From positions 62,001-126,000 of the forward strand of contig CAJTLW010000003.1 of NCBI GenBank assembly GCA_910577515.1: a stretch of 64,000 nucleotides of DNA, given 5' to 3'. Positions 1 through 8,290 of this stretch are shown piece by piece. Under the pieces are notes generated by a model. It had not been told where the DNA came from, searched no databases, and saw only the letters and a list, made by a program, of their open reading frames with translations. A program made the position numbers and the translations under genes. Source of the DNA: an uncultured Vampirovibrio sp. GTDB lineage: Bacteria > Cyanobacteriota > Vampirovibrionia > Gastranaerophilales > Gastranaerophilaceae. Positions within the stretch are counted from its first letter, which is position 1. Each line of letters begins with the position of its first letter.

Positions 1-1
1 A

Positions 2-1777
2 AAAAGAAACAAATGCAACCCATGCGAAACGGGAGCAGCAGCACCTTGCGATCCTTGCAAAGTGAAAAAGGATGATTGCGGCTGCAAAAAAGACCCGTGC
101 GCTAAACCAAAATGTGACAAATGTTCTACAGGGTTAGGTTCTAGCTGCATTAACCAAAGAACACATTCAAACATGCAAGTATATGCATATCCTGGTGCTA
201 TTTACTCTCCTGCAAACATTGCAGTAACTGGTGAAGCAACAAACAGCTCTTCAATTTCAGACCAAAAAATCGCTGAAATTCCTGCTGTTCCAGGTGTTCG
301 TTTATCAGATGAATGTATAACAGGTGCTGCAGCTCCTATCATTGACCAATCATTATTGCCGCCAAAAGAAGACTGCTGCCCTGGTGCAAACGTTCAATCA
401 CCTAATTCTATGCAGGCCATTTATAAAGAAATGGAACCTTTAAAAACAGATTGCGGATGCACAACAGGTGCTGCAAGCTCTGTTTCCGATAACAACTATC
501 CTGACGTTCCAAACAGATATTGGGCTTCTGGTGATATCAACCGTTTAACAGATAAATGTGTTGTAGTTGGATATCCTGATGATTTCTTTAAGCCAAACCA
601 ATTTGTAACAAGAGCTGAAATGGCAGCTATGGTTGTAAAAGGTTTTAACCTTGAATCAACAGCTATGACAGCTGAAGGCAACTTCGCAGATGTTCCTTAC
701 AGCCACTGGGCGCATGATTTCATCAATAAAGGTGTAAGCGCTGATATGCTTGCAGGCCATTCTAATAACAAATTCTTACCAAACCACCATATTACAAGAG
801 CTGAAGCTTTAACAATCATGTCTAAAGGTTTAAAATGCCCGATGGATAATTGCAAAGCTAATGAAATCTTGAATCAATACAGAGATGGTAACGCTGTTCC
901 AAACTGGGCAAGAGAATGTGTAGCTAAAGCTATTGATGTTGGCGCTCTTAAAGATTCAAAAACTTCTGATTTAATCAGACCTAATGAAAATGCTACAAGA
1001 GCTGAAATCGCTTCAATGCTTCAAAACACAAGAATTGCAGGCGGATATGATAAGAATGCTCCTGAAATGACTGCAACAGGCCCTTCTAAACCAACTTTTG
1101 TTGAAAAAGAAACTCCTGTATGTATCCCAACTCTTGAACTTGCAATGAAAGACCAAGTAAACGCTAAAAACGCAAACGTTGGTGAACAGTTTGCAGCTGA
1201 AACTCTTCATGAAATCACTGTTAACGGTGTAACATATCCTGCAGGTAGCCGTGTAAACGGTAAGATTACAGAAGTAATCAGACCTTCTAAATGTAATCCG
1301 GGTGCAATCAAACTTTCATTCACTGAAATCGTTGGTTGCGATGGCTGCAAACAAATGCTTCCAAAACAAGTGTTAACAGCTAAAGTTGAAAAATGTAAAG
1401 ATGTTAACCCTGTTGTAAGACTTATCCAAATGCCATTCACTTTCGTAGGTTCTACTTTAGGTCTTGCAGGACGTACAGTTGGTGGTGCAGCAATAGGCTT
1501 AAGCAACGCTGTTGAAGGCTTATTCGATCAGGCTGGTACTGGTACAGGCGAAATCCTTTCAGGACAATTTAAAGCCGGCGGCAGAAGCTACATTGATGGC
1601 ATCAAAACAACTCTTAAAGCTCCTGTTGATATCGTAAGAACAGCAGCAGTTGGTACTGCAGGCTTATTCAACAACACTGTTGATGAAATCGCTTACGTTG
1701 TAGACGGTGCAGGCAACAAAATTACAAGGGTAAATCCTAAAGATAAAATGACCATTGCATTTGGTAATGATAAGTAA
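2..1777 (+). CDS. SLH-domain surface (S-layer) protein, 5' end outside window
   Basis: The reading frame is open from base 2, so the GTG at 62 is probably internal and the true start lies upstream. The N-terminal part visible is very Cys-rich (CxxC-type pairs, many Lys/Pro), followed by a low-complexity linker and three S-layer homology repeats at roughly residues 163-216, 226-278 and 295-342 (YPDVPNRYWA...TRAEMA, FADVPYSHWA...TRAEAL, NWARECVAKA...TRAEIA). A C-terminal beta-rich part and a Gly/Ala-rich hydrophobic stretch follow. SLH repeats normally tether proteins to cell-wall-linked polymer at the cell surface. Codon choice (AAC, GCT, GTT) is biased as in gapdh and groL here, suggesting strong expression. 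An intrinsic terminator follows. The Cys-rich head is unusual and could bind metal or be disulfide-linked. Confidence 0.85.
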   Translation, partial: KRNKCNPCETGAAAPCDPCKVKKDDCGCKKDPCAKPKCDKCSTGLGSSCINQRTHSNMQVYAYPGAIYSPANIAVTGEATNSSSISDQKIAEIPAVPGVRLSDECITGAAAPIIDQSLLPPKEDCCPGANVQSPNSMQAIYKEMEPLKTDCGCTTGAASSVSDNNYPDVPNRYWASGDINRLTDKCVVVGYPDDFFKPNQFVTRAEMAAMVVKGFNLESTAMTAEGNFADVPYSHWAHDFINKGVSADMLAGHSNNKFLPNHHITRAEALTIMSKGLKCPMDNCKANEILNQYRDGNAVPNWARECVAKAIDVGALKDSKTSDLIRPNENATRAEIASMLQNTRIAGGYDKNAPEMTATGPSKPTFVEKETPVCIPTLELAMKDQVNAKNANVGEQFAAETLHEITVNGVTYPAGSRVNGKITEVIRPSKCNPGAIKLSFTEIVGCDGCKQMLPKQVLTAKVEKCKDVNPVVRLIQMPFTFVGSTLGLAGRTVGGAAIGLSNAVEGLFDQAGTGTGEILSGQFKAGGRSYIDGIKTTLKAPVDIVRTAAVGTAGLFNNTVDEIAYVVDGAGNKITRVNPKDKMTIAFGNDK

Positions 1778-1861
1778 ACCAAAATGCGTGTGGAACATTG
1801 ATGAGTGGAAATTTTACCGAAAGGTTAAAAAAATAAAAAATCCAAACATATCAATAAAACT

Positions 1862-1890
1862 AAAACCGGGCGTAAAACCCCGGTTTTTTT
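1862..1890 (+). terminator. Intrinsic terminator of the SLH gene
   Basis: GC-rich stem AACCGGG/CCCGGTT with a 7-nt loop followed by seven T residues, about 85 bases after the SLH stop codon. The small minus-strand gene that follows ends in its T-run. Confidence 0.85.
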
Positions 1891-2056
1891 ACTCCATTAT
1901 TTTATTAATATTTTTCGTAATATCATTTAATGAATCGGAGATTATTGTGGTTTCAAAGTTGTTACATTCCTTTGCCAGAGCGGATAAAAGGGTATTAACG
2001 CCGTTTAATTTATATATTTCAAACTCAAGGTCAAGCTCATTATCTTTGCTTAACAT
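1889..2056 (-). CDS. Small acidic helical protein (55 aa), unknown function
   Basis: An ATG with a GGAG ribosome-binding site (6-7 nt upstream) opens a 55-codon frame starting MLSKDNELDLEFEIYKL and ending at the SLH terminator. The product is acidic and predicted all-helical with no recognised domain. It is divergent from the XRE regulator at 2124 with a 67-base intergenic region, an arrangement repeated elsewhere in this window (28376/28905 and 62374/62676). I infer a regulator plus partner pair, but no function is known. It is too short for most ORF callers; the ribosome-binding site and the repeated context are the main support. Confidence 0.5.
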   Translation of the reverse strand: MLSKDNELDLEFEIYKLNGVNTLLSALAKECNNFETTIISDSLNDITKNINKIME

Positions 2057-2123
2057 TATAATTTCTCCAAAATGTGAAATTCAACTTTACTTTTTAAATC
2101 AAATATAGCATTAAAATTGATTT

Positions 2124-2348
2124 ATGGTAACAGATTTTGATTTTGATGAAATTAAGAAATTAATAGGAAATAACGTAAGAAAATATAGAAAACAAGCTAA
2201 ATTGACCCAAATAGAGCTTGGTATTCAGGCTGATTTAACAAGAGAAAGAATTACTCAAATTGAAAGAAGGCTTGGCGCCCCCAGCATGCTGAAGCTTTTT
2301 ATGATAGCAGAAGCCCTGAAAATCCCCGCCTCTAAACTTCTTGAGTAA
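2124..2348 (+). CDS. XRE-family helix-turn-helix regulator (74 aa)
   Basis: A compact single-domain Cro/CI-type DNA-binding protein. The HTH runs from about residue 14 to 70: RKYRKQAKLTQIELG, then LTRERITQIERR as recognition helix, and ALKIPASKLL at the end. No effector domain is present. It is divergent from the small acidic gene at 1889-2056, so the shared 67-base gap probably holds both promoters and the operator. No strong Shine-Dalgarno is seen before the ATG. Likely a small local autoregulator. Confidence 0.85.
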   Translation: MVTDFDFDEIKKLIGNNVRKYRKQAKLTQIELGIQADLTRERITQIERRLGAPSMLKLFMIAEALKIPASKLLE

Positions 2349-2378
2349 ACAGTGCCCCCCTAAAAAACAAACTGGTTA

Positions 2379-2406
2379 TTGAAACCAAGTAGAACCATGG
2401 TATAAT
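2379..2406 (+). promoter_or_regulatory. Strong sigma70-type promoter for structured RNA
   Basis: TTGAAA at 2379-2384, 16-base spacer, then a perfect TATAAT at 2401-2406. Predicted start near 2413, exactly at the 5' end of the base-paired RNA that follows. Confidence 0.7.
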
Positions 2407-2412
2407 ATAATT

Positions 2413-2495
2413 AAGGATTCTGCCACGGTAAATCTTGCCACCGAAACGAATGGGTGACGATGGGGAAGCTAAGTCCATCTGGCAGAATTCTTTTA
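2413..2495 (+). ncRNA. Compact structured RNA (about 83 nt), family unknown
   Basis: The ends pair in an 11-bp stem (GGATTCTGCCA at 2415-2425 with TGGCAGAATTC at 2480-2490, one G-U), followed at once by TTTT, so the closing stem also works as a terminator. Inside are two hairpins, CGGT/ACCG (2426-2443) and GATGG/CCATC (about 2459-2479), joined by a purine-rich strand (GAAACGAATGGGTGAC) that looks like a three-way junction core. A near-consensus promoter sits just upstream. No coding frame fits. I do not recognise it as SRP RNA (no GGAAG/AGCA core), tmRNA, 6S or a riboswitch class I know. It overlaps the last bases of the convergent gene at 2493. Confidence 0.6.
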
Positions 2496-2933
2496 GTATT
2501 TATTATATTCTTCTGCTGATAATCGTCTAAAAGATTTTATAAAATTTTCTGTTTTATCCTTTGTAGTTTTTATTACTAGCATGTAATTCTTATTGTTGCT
2601 TTTAAATAAGATAATATCCTCATTATTTTTTGATTTTGCTAATTTATCAGGTTTTTTGAGGATTTCTGGAATCAACTCATATTCATAAAAATTGATATCC
2701 CGATGATGCAATCTGTTTTTAATAAAAGTATCAAGTGAAATTTTAACCCTATTTGTATTACTTGCTAAAAGTGTTTTTGCATTTTTTGTCAATAAGCCTA
2801 AATTAATATAACCATGCAAAAGCTTTTTATCAAATTTTTTCCTAATATCATCAATATTATTATGAGCCTTAATAATTTTACTTGCTTTTTTATTAAAATC
2901 ATTAAAACTTTTATATTCCTTTAAATTTTTCAT
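2493..2933 (-). CDS. Nuclease-like (PBECR-type) hypothetical protein
   Basis: 146-aa protein starting MKNLKEYKSFNDFN. I chose the ATG at 2933 because it overlaps the sua5 stop as ATGA, the usual sign of translational coupling; a longer frame from 2981 would sit inside sua5. The C-terminal half (ISLDTFIKNRLHHRDINFYEYELIPEIL... then a YMLVIKTTKDKTENFIKSFRRL strand) resembles the phage-associated barnase/EndoU/colicin/RelE-like nuclease (PBECR) fold seen as a C-terminal toxin domain in phage head and effector proteins. That assignment is by eye. No immunity partner is obvious. Codon use is AT-richer and Lys/Asn-richer than its operon neighbours, consistent with recent arrival. Confidence 0.55.
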   Translation of the reverse strand: MKNLKEYKSFNDFNKKASKIIKAHNNIDDIRKKFDKKLLHGYINLGLLTKNAKTLLASNTNRVKISLDTFIKNRLHHRDINFYEYELIPEILKKPDKLAKSKNNEDIILFKSNNKNYMLVIKTTKDKTENFIKSFRRLSAEEYNKY

Positions 2934-3478
2934 ATCCATACGCTTCCCTGCCTCAGAATGACAGGGGTTTTGCCGGTGCATAAAACAACTGTGGAAGAAA
3001 CACCTGTGTGGATAGGGTTTTTAGGCTTTATTAAAGTTGCATTGGTGCCAAATTTTTCTTTTGCTTCCTCAAAATCTGCCACAGGAGGCTCATTTGAATA
3101 ATTTAAAGATGTTGTTGCAAGCACATTTCCTTCAATTTCAAGGCAAAGTTTCTGAAAACCATTATGGTTTGGAACTCTTATTCCTACAGTGTTTTTGCCT
3201 GATGTTATAAAATCCGGGGTAAGCTCTGTTTTTTCGAATATTAAAGTTAAAGCTCCCGGGAAATGTTTATCTATAAGGGTTTTGGCATAATCCGGCATGT
3301 TTTTAACGTAAGGCAAAAGCGCACTAAGGCTGTTACTCATTAAAATCAAGGGTTTTGACCTATCTCTGCCCTTTATTTCATAAATTTTATCCACAGCCGC
3401 GCTGTCATTTGGCAAACATCCTAAACCCCAAACAGTGTCTGTTTCAAAGCCTAAAATTTCTCCTATTTTTAATATCAT
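2930..3478 (-). CDS. Threonylcarbamoyl-AMP synthase, Sua5/YrdC family
   Basis: 182 aa. Makes threonylcarbamoyl-AMP from threonine, bicarbonate and ATP, the first step of the t6A modification at position 37 of ANN-decoding tRNAs. The conserved N-terminal FETDTVWGLGC motif, KGRDRSKPLILM (KxR...SxxN-like substrate site), PGALTLIF and the terminal STVV...ILRQGS are all present. Length fits the single-domain YrdC form without the Sua5 C-terminal domain. Start follows the murJ stop with no gap. The ct6A-forming enzyme TcdA is also in this window (12495-13301). Confidence 0.9.
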   Translation of the reverse strand: MILKIGEILGFETDTVWGLGCLPNDSAAVDKIYEIKGRDRSKPLILMSNSLSALLPYVKNMPDYAKTLIDKHFPGALTLIFEKTELTPDFITSGKNTVGIRVPNHNGFQKLCLEIEGNVLATTSLNYSNEPPVADFEEAKEKFGTNATLIKPKNPIHTGVSSTVVLCTGKTPVILRQGSVWI

Positions 3479-5119
3479 CTAGGCCTGCCTTTTTTGTACT
3501 TTTTCTCTAATGCGCTCAATCAGGTCGTTTAAGTATTCAATTTTTGTAAAATAAGCGCAAAATCCGTACACTACAAGCATTACAAAGGACACCACAGCAA
3601 GCTGGATAATTCCTGTTATAAAATTCCATTCAATAAATCTGCTAAATCCAAGGTTTACAAGGTATCCGGCTAAATATGCCGCAACACCTGATATTAAAAT
3701 TTTGTAGACGTTTGATAAAAGCCTTGTATAGCCGATTTTTATTTTTTTTCTAAGCAAAATGCCAAGTGTAGTCGCATTAAAGAGCGTTACAAAAGTTGTA
3801 GACAGTGCTATACCGTTAATTCCAAACGGTTTTACAAGAATTAAATTCAATACGCATTTTAATAAGATACAGGCTATGGCTATTAAAAACGGTGTTTTGG
3901 AGTCATTAAAGGAGTAAAAAAGTCTTGTAGCGCTGTCGCGAAAGACGTATGGAATAATGGAAAGCGTTATATAGAAAAGAATTTCAGATACAACAATTGT
4001 GGCTTCATGGTCAAAAGCCCCGCGCTCCAAGGCTAAACGGATTGCATCTGTTCTTATAACAAAAATAACGGTCATTAAATAAGTACCGGCGAAAATAAGC
4101 GTCCCAACGCCTTTTTGGAAATAATGCCTTACGCCCTCTTCGTCATTTTTAGCTACAAGCCTTGAAAACAGCGGGAATAAAGGGACTAAAATCGCTGTCA
4201 ATAGCATTCCTACGGGAAATTGAAAAATCCTGTTTGCATAGCCATAAGCCGTCCAGCTTCCTTCTTTTAGCCCCGAAGAAAAGAACATATCAACGTAAAC
4301 GCCCAATTGGCCTATGGTCGAGCTTAAAAATGCGGGGAATAAAAGTTCTAAAATTTCGTTAAAATTTTTATTGCGGAAAAAGTCAAAAGACGGTCTATAG
4401 CTGTATCCTATCTTTACAACAGCAGGCATTTGCACTAATAACTGCATTATAGCACCTATTGTAGTTCCCAAAGCAAGAAAATATCCTGTTTTATCGCCTT
4501 TTGTAATAAACAAAACAGCTATAATTCCAAGGGAGAGAAGGGATGGCGAGATATTTGGCAGCAAAAATTTCTTATAAGTAACCAAAATACCGTAATAAAG
4601 CCCCATTACAGACCCTATAAAAACAATGGGCGACATTATTTTAAGGTGATAAGCTGCCAAATTAAGGAGTTCGGCCGAGCCTTCATTTATAATCACGCTC
4701 ATAATTTGAACAGGGAAGAAAAAACACAACAGCGAAAGCACCGCAAACATAATCATGGTAGCTGTTTCAAAGGTATTGAAAAGTTTTTTTACATCTGCTT
4801 TGGGTTTATTTTTAAAATCATCTACAAGTTTTGAAAATACAGCAACAGTGGCGCTATGAAAGGGGCCGCCAACCCCGCCCAAAATAACAAGCACAAGTGC
4901 AGGAATTTGGTAAGCATAAAAGTAGGCATCAGATACGACCCCCGCTCCGTAGTAGTTTGCAACAACAATATCTCTTAAAAAGCCGGCAATCTTAGACAAC
5001 AGAATAATTACTGCTATCCACCAGGCTGCTTTTATAAGCCCCCCGCCTTCAGTTTTTGCATTATTTGTTAAAGCTGTATCACCGTTGCTTTTTAGTGTAT
5101 TTGATATCTCTTTTTCCAT
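3479..5119 (-). CDS. murJ: Lipid II flippase MurJ (MviN family)
   Basis: 546-aa polytopic membrane protein of the MVF/MOP exporter superfamily that moves lipid II across the inner membrane for peptidoglycan synthesis. About 14 hydrophobic segments are visible, with the typical first helix motif ISKIAGFLRDIVVANYYGAG and the ARAFYALKDTKTP-like loop present as SATRLFYSFNDSKTPF. An N-terminal extension of about 30 polar residues precedes helix 1. It lies between a SpoIID-like gene (2 bases upstream) and sua5 (0 bases downstream) in one minus-strand operon, so a cell-wall role for the operon is likely. Confidence 0.93.
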   Translation of the reverse strand: MEKEISNTLKSNGDTALTNNAKTEGGGLIKAAWWIAVIILLSKIAGFLRDIVVANYYGAGVVSDAYFYAYQIPALVLVILGGVGGPFHSATVAVFSKLVDDFKNKPKADVKKLFNTFETATMIMFAVLSLLCFFFPVQIMSVIINEGSAELLNLAAYHLKIMSPIVFIGSVMGLYYGILVTYKKFLLPNISPSLLSLGIIAVLFITKGDKTGYFLALGTTIGAIMQLLVQMPAVVKIGYSYRPSFDFFRNKNFNEILELLFPAFLSSTIGQLGVYVDMFFSSGLKEGSWTAYGYANRIFQFPVGMLLTAILVPLFPLFSRLVAKNDEEGVRHYFQKGVGTLIFAGTYLMTVIFVIRTDAIRLALERGAFDHEATIVVSEILFYITLSIIPYVFRDSATRLFYSFNDSKTPFLIAIACILLKCVLNLILVKPFGINGIALSTTFVTLFNATTLGILLRKKIKIGYTRLLSNVYKILISGVAAYLAGYLVNLGFSRFIEWNFITGIIQLAVVSFVMLVVYGFCAYFTKIEYLNDLIERIREKVQKRQA

Positions 5120-5121
5120 TG

Positions 5122-7107
5122 CTATTTCTCTATTTCAACCCAAAAATAAATCGCTTTATCTTTGTCTGCTTCGCTTAGCGGCAAAAATGTAATTGTATTT
5201 TTTCCGTTTTCCAAATATTTTGTAATATCCATAGTTATCACTTTGCCATAAAGCCCTTTAGTAGGCGGATTAAATCGTGTTTTATTTACGTAAAATTCAA
5301 TATTTGAAGGCTTTTTCTCATTATCTATGCTTAAAATATACTTAGCTGGTGCTTTTGAAGCGTTATATAGCTTTGTAATCTCCTCTTTGAGCGGATTTTG
5401 TGATATTGAATGAGGCAAAACGCCGGCAGAACCTTCATTTATATCGTCTACATACAGGTTTAGCACAAAAGTCTGATTATAATTATTGTATGATACTTTC
5501 TTTGGCATTGTGCCAAGCTTAATTCCGCTGTAGTAATGTTTTAAAATAGCGTCATAACCCACGCCCTGAGCTGATAAATACCCCGCGCCATATTGGCTCA
5601 TCCCGACCCCATGCCCAAAGCCAGCGCCAATAAAGCTAAAACTGTCTGGTAACGGTATATTCATTCCATTTTTATAAACTCTTTTGGGTTCCCCCGGTTT
5701 AAAACTTTCTATTATAAGCTCCTGAGCTGTTTTCTTTTCAGGTTTTAAAAATGTAAAAATCGGCTCCTGTTCTTTATTTTCAGAATTTTTATCTTCTAAA
5801 ACCTTATCTTTATCTGCATTTTCAACGTTTTCTGACGATTTTTCAAGGATTTTACCCTCCTTTTCTTCAACTTTATTTTCAGATTTTAATTCTGATTTTA
5901 CAATTTCGACAGGTTCTGCTGGCATATTTTTCTCAACAACAAAATTTCCTGACCATAAAATTGATTTTCCTTTTTTAAAAGTTCTTCTTATGCCAAGCTC
6001 TTTTTTAACCCGCCAAACTCCAGCCATAGAGCGAATTTCCACTTCAAGCGCTTTGCCTGATTCTCCCCTTTTTACAACTTTTATATCTTCTAATCCCCAA
6101 ACTTCATCTTTCTCTCCAAACCCTGGATATACAAGGCTTTTTAAGGATTGTTCACGTAAAGTTTTTGTTAAAGTATCTTCAAGTTCAAACCTTTCAAAAT
6201 CCACTTTCCATCTGTGTTTTGGAGATTTTAAATCAAAAGAAGGTACATTGTTTGAATAAAATTCTTTTAAATTTTCTTCGGTTTTAGGGAAATCCGCACT
6301 GTTATTATCTTTTACCGATTTTAAATAAGGCTTTGAATTGTAAAAACTGCTTCCAGTGCCGTATACAGCCTCATAATTTTCCGTAATTCCGCCCCCTGTA
6401 GATGAATACAGTGCTAAAACCGGTTCATTATTATATAATGCAAAAATTCCCTCAGTTTCCTCCACTGCCCTGTCAGAAATAGGGTTTTCACTATTTGCCC
6501 CGTAATAAACCTGACAAGCTGTTGAATCGCAGATATCATAGTTTTTATACACGTTTTGCGGGCGGTTTGCATAGTTTCTTGCAGCCACAGCCTGTGCTTT
6601 AAGTGCATTTAAGCCAAATGTTACAGGCATTTCATTTGGTACAACACCCTTTAGATACGTTTGTAAATCTAAAACATTTATAATATTAAATTTGTTTTTA
6701 CCTTGTGGATATGCAGCTTTCAGCTCTATCATTCCGTTATAAAACGCCGGGTTTCCTTTTCTATTGAGGTTTTTAATCCCAAGTTTTCCTTTGGATAGAA
6801 TAACAACAGGGCCTTTAGCGTTTTTGACAAGCTCTTTTCCGTTTACAACGGCAAAAAATTCATTATTTACCATAACGAATTTAATTTCAGTTTTAGCAGG
6901 GATATCTTTAACCTGTATTCCGCTTGCCATATCAAGGATGGAACCAGTATCATTCGTGATTATTGTCGCCTTATCAAATTCAAAAGTTGAAAATGAAGAA
7001 TTTGATAATCCAACCCTTATAACATCTTTTTGTTCAACCATAGCAACACTTTCAAGAGTGTTAACCAAAAACGCCGCAATTAATAAAAAATAAACTAAAA
7101 ATTTCAT
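5122..7107 (-). CDS. SpoIID/LytB-domain cell-wall protein
   Basis: 661 aa with an N-terminal signal segment (about residues 3-20). The SpoIID core is split: LQTYLKGVVPNEMP...ALKAQAVAARNYA and the STGGGITENYEAVYG region near residues 150-240, then the GHGVGMSQYGAGYLSAQG motif near residue 500. Between them lies an insertion with a Glu/Lys/Asn-rich coiled stretch (about residues 400-450). SpoIID in sporulating bacteria is a lytic transglycosylase acting on denuded glycan; cyanobacteria also carry such proteins. The C-terminal beta domain (NTITFLPLSEADKDKAIYFWVE) is unassigned. First gene of the minus-strand spoIID-murJ-sua5 operon. Confidence 0.85.
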   Translation of the reverse strand: MKFLVYFLLIAAFLVNTLESVAMVEQKDVIRVGLSNSSFSTFEFDKATIITNDTGSILDMASGIQVKDIPAKTEIKFVMVNNEFFAVVNGKELVKNAKGPVVILSKGKLGIKNLNRKGNPAFYNGMIELKAAYPQGKNKFNIINVLDLQTYLKGVVPNEMPVTFGLNALKAQAVAARNYANRPQNVYKNYDICDSTACQVYYGANSENPISDRAVEETEGIFALYNNEPVLALYSSTGGGITENYEAVYGTGSSFYNSKPYLKSVKDNNSADFPKTEENLKEFYSNNVPSFDLKSPKHRWKVDFERFELEDTLTKTLREQSLKSLVYPGFGEKDEVWGLEDIKVVKRGESGKALEVEIRSMAGVWRVKKELGIRRTFKKGKSILWSGNFVVEKNMPAEPVEIVKSELKSENKVEEKEGKILEKSSENVENADKDKVLEDKNSENKEQEPIFTFLKPEKKTAQELIIESFKPGEPKRVYKNGMNIPLPDSFSFIGAGFGHGVGMSQYGAGYLSAQGVGYDAILKHYYSGIKLGTMPKKVSYNNYNQTFVLNLYVDDINEGSAGVLPHSISQNPLKEEITKLYNASKAPAKYILSIDNEKKPSNIEFYVNKTRFNPPTKGLYGKVITMDITKYLENGKNTITFLPLSEADKDKAIYFWVEIEK

Positions 7108-7180
7108 ATATCAATTTTACTACAAATAATTTTTATGCTAAATTTATTAATGCACAAAGTTAGATTTTGAGAGGTAAAAT

Positions 7181-8290
7181 ATGTGCCGTATCGGGGCAAT
7201 TAAATCAAGTAAATATTTCCATCCGGCAAAAACCCTTGAATTAATGCGCTCACAGCAAAAGGGGCATGATAATTCCGGTTTTGCTTTTGTAATGCAGGAT
7301 TTAGGGGGAATCTTTGAAACGTATAAAGATTTACCCGTATTATCTATGGCCTGCACTGATATGGGGATAAGAATAGCTGAAGATATTCTTCACCAGGCAG
7401 GATTTGTGCGTCTTATGCAGTGGACGCCTGATATCAATAAAACCGCGAAAAATCTAAATATCTGCCCGATGCCAAACTATGTTTTTGAGGTGTTTAACTA
7501 TCCCAAAATGTATAAATATGCAACTCAGGAGGAAAAAGAGGAATTATTGCTTGATACAAGGCTAAAACTCCGTGAGGCACTTGAAGATAATGATAATGGC
7601 TATGTTTATTCATTTTGGCCGGATACTCTAATGTTGAAAGAAATTGGCGACCCTAAAGATATCGGAACATATTTTAATTTAAATACGCCAAATAACGACT
7701 TTGTATCAAAAATAATCACAGTTCAGTGCCGCCAGAATACAAACTATGACATTGTGCGCTATGCGGCCCATCCTTTCTTTTTGCAAGGCTATACGGTGCT
7801 TGCAAATGGTGAAAATACATTTTATGAAAAAAATAAACTTTTCCAAAAGAATTTATTTAAAGGCTACATCGGTTTTGAATCAGACTCTCAGTGCTTTTTG
7901 TACACTTTGCACTACGTAAATAAAATCTTAAAATGGCCTCTAAAATATTTTAAACACGTAATTACACCCCTTGAATACGAAGAAATTTTAAAAAGGGAAG
8001 ATAAAGAGATTTTACTTAGGATTAAAGCCTCTCTTGCCCACCTTGAAATAAACGGGCCTAATACTATTATTGGCGTAAACCCTGATGGAACAATGATTGT
8101 AACGTGTGATTCAAAGAAATTGCGTCCTGTTGTTATAGGAAAAGATAATGACACAGTGATTGTAACCAGTGAAGTGTGCGGTATAAACGAAGTTTTGCCA
8201 AACAGAAATACAACGGAAGATATTTACCCGGATGAGCGTGAAACTGTTGTAATAAACAACGATTTAAGGATTGAAAGATGGAAACAGTAG
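7181..8290 (+). CDS. Glutamate synthase glutaminase subunit (class II amidotransferase domain)
   Basis: 369 aa. Starts MCRIGAIKSS, so Cys2 becomes the N-terminal nucleophile after Met removal, as in class II (Ntn) amidotransferases; the RSQQKGHDNSGFAF segment matches the glutamine site (RGxDxxG-like). It would release ammonia from glutamine for the synthase subunits encoded next. It is the first gene of a three-gene set corresponding to the split 'archaeal-type' glutamate synthase, overlapping the second gene by 13 bases. The start is set by Cys2 and a GAGAGG-like ribosome-binding site. Confidence 0.85.
   Translation: MCRIGAIKSSKYFHPAKTLELMRSQQKGHDNSGFAFVMQDLGGIFETYKDLPVLSMACTDMGIRIAEDILHQAGFVRLMQWTPDINKTAKNLNICPMPNYVFEVFNYPKMYKYATQEEKEELLLDTRLKLREALEDNDNGYVYSFWPDTLMLKEIGDPKDIGTYFNLNTPNNDFVSKIITVQCRQNTNYDIVRYAAHPFFLQGYTVLANGENTFYEKNKLFQKNLFKGYIGFESDSQCFLYTLHYVNKILKWPLKYFKHVITPLEYEEILKREDKEILLRIKASLAHLEINGPNTIIGVNPDGTMIVTCDSKKLRPVVIGKDNDTVIVTSEVCGINEVLPNRNTTEDIYPDERETVVINNDLRIERWKQ

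Noticed and set aside
1755..2108. 117-codon plus-strand frame after the SLH gene
   Set aside because: It runs through the SLH terminator and opposite the small minus-strand gene with a ribosome-binding site; composition is not protein-like.
2413..2495. SRP RNA for the short RNA
   Set aside because: The conserved GGAAG/AGCA apical loop is missing.
2940..2975. REP-like look of the sua5 3' end (CTGTCATTCTGAGGCAGG)
   Set aside because: It encodes the conserved PVILRQGS end of Sua5, so coding constraint explains it.
2934..2981. Upstream start of the nuclease-like gene inside sua5
   Set aside because: The overlap with the conserved Sua5 end is unlikely; ATGA coupling at 2933 is the usual pattern.
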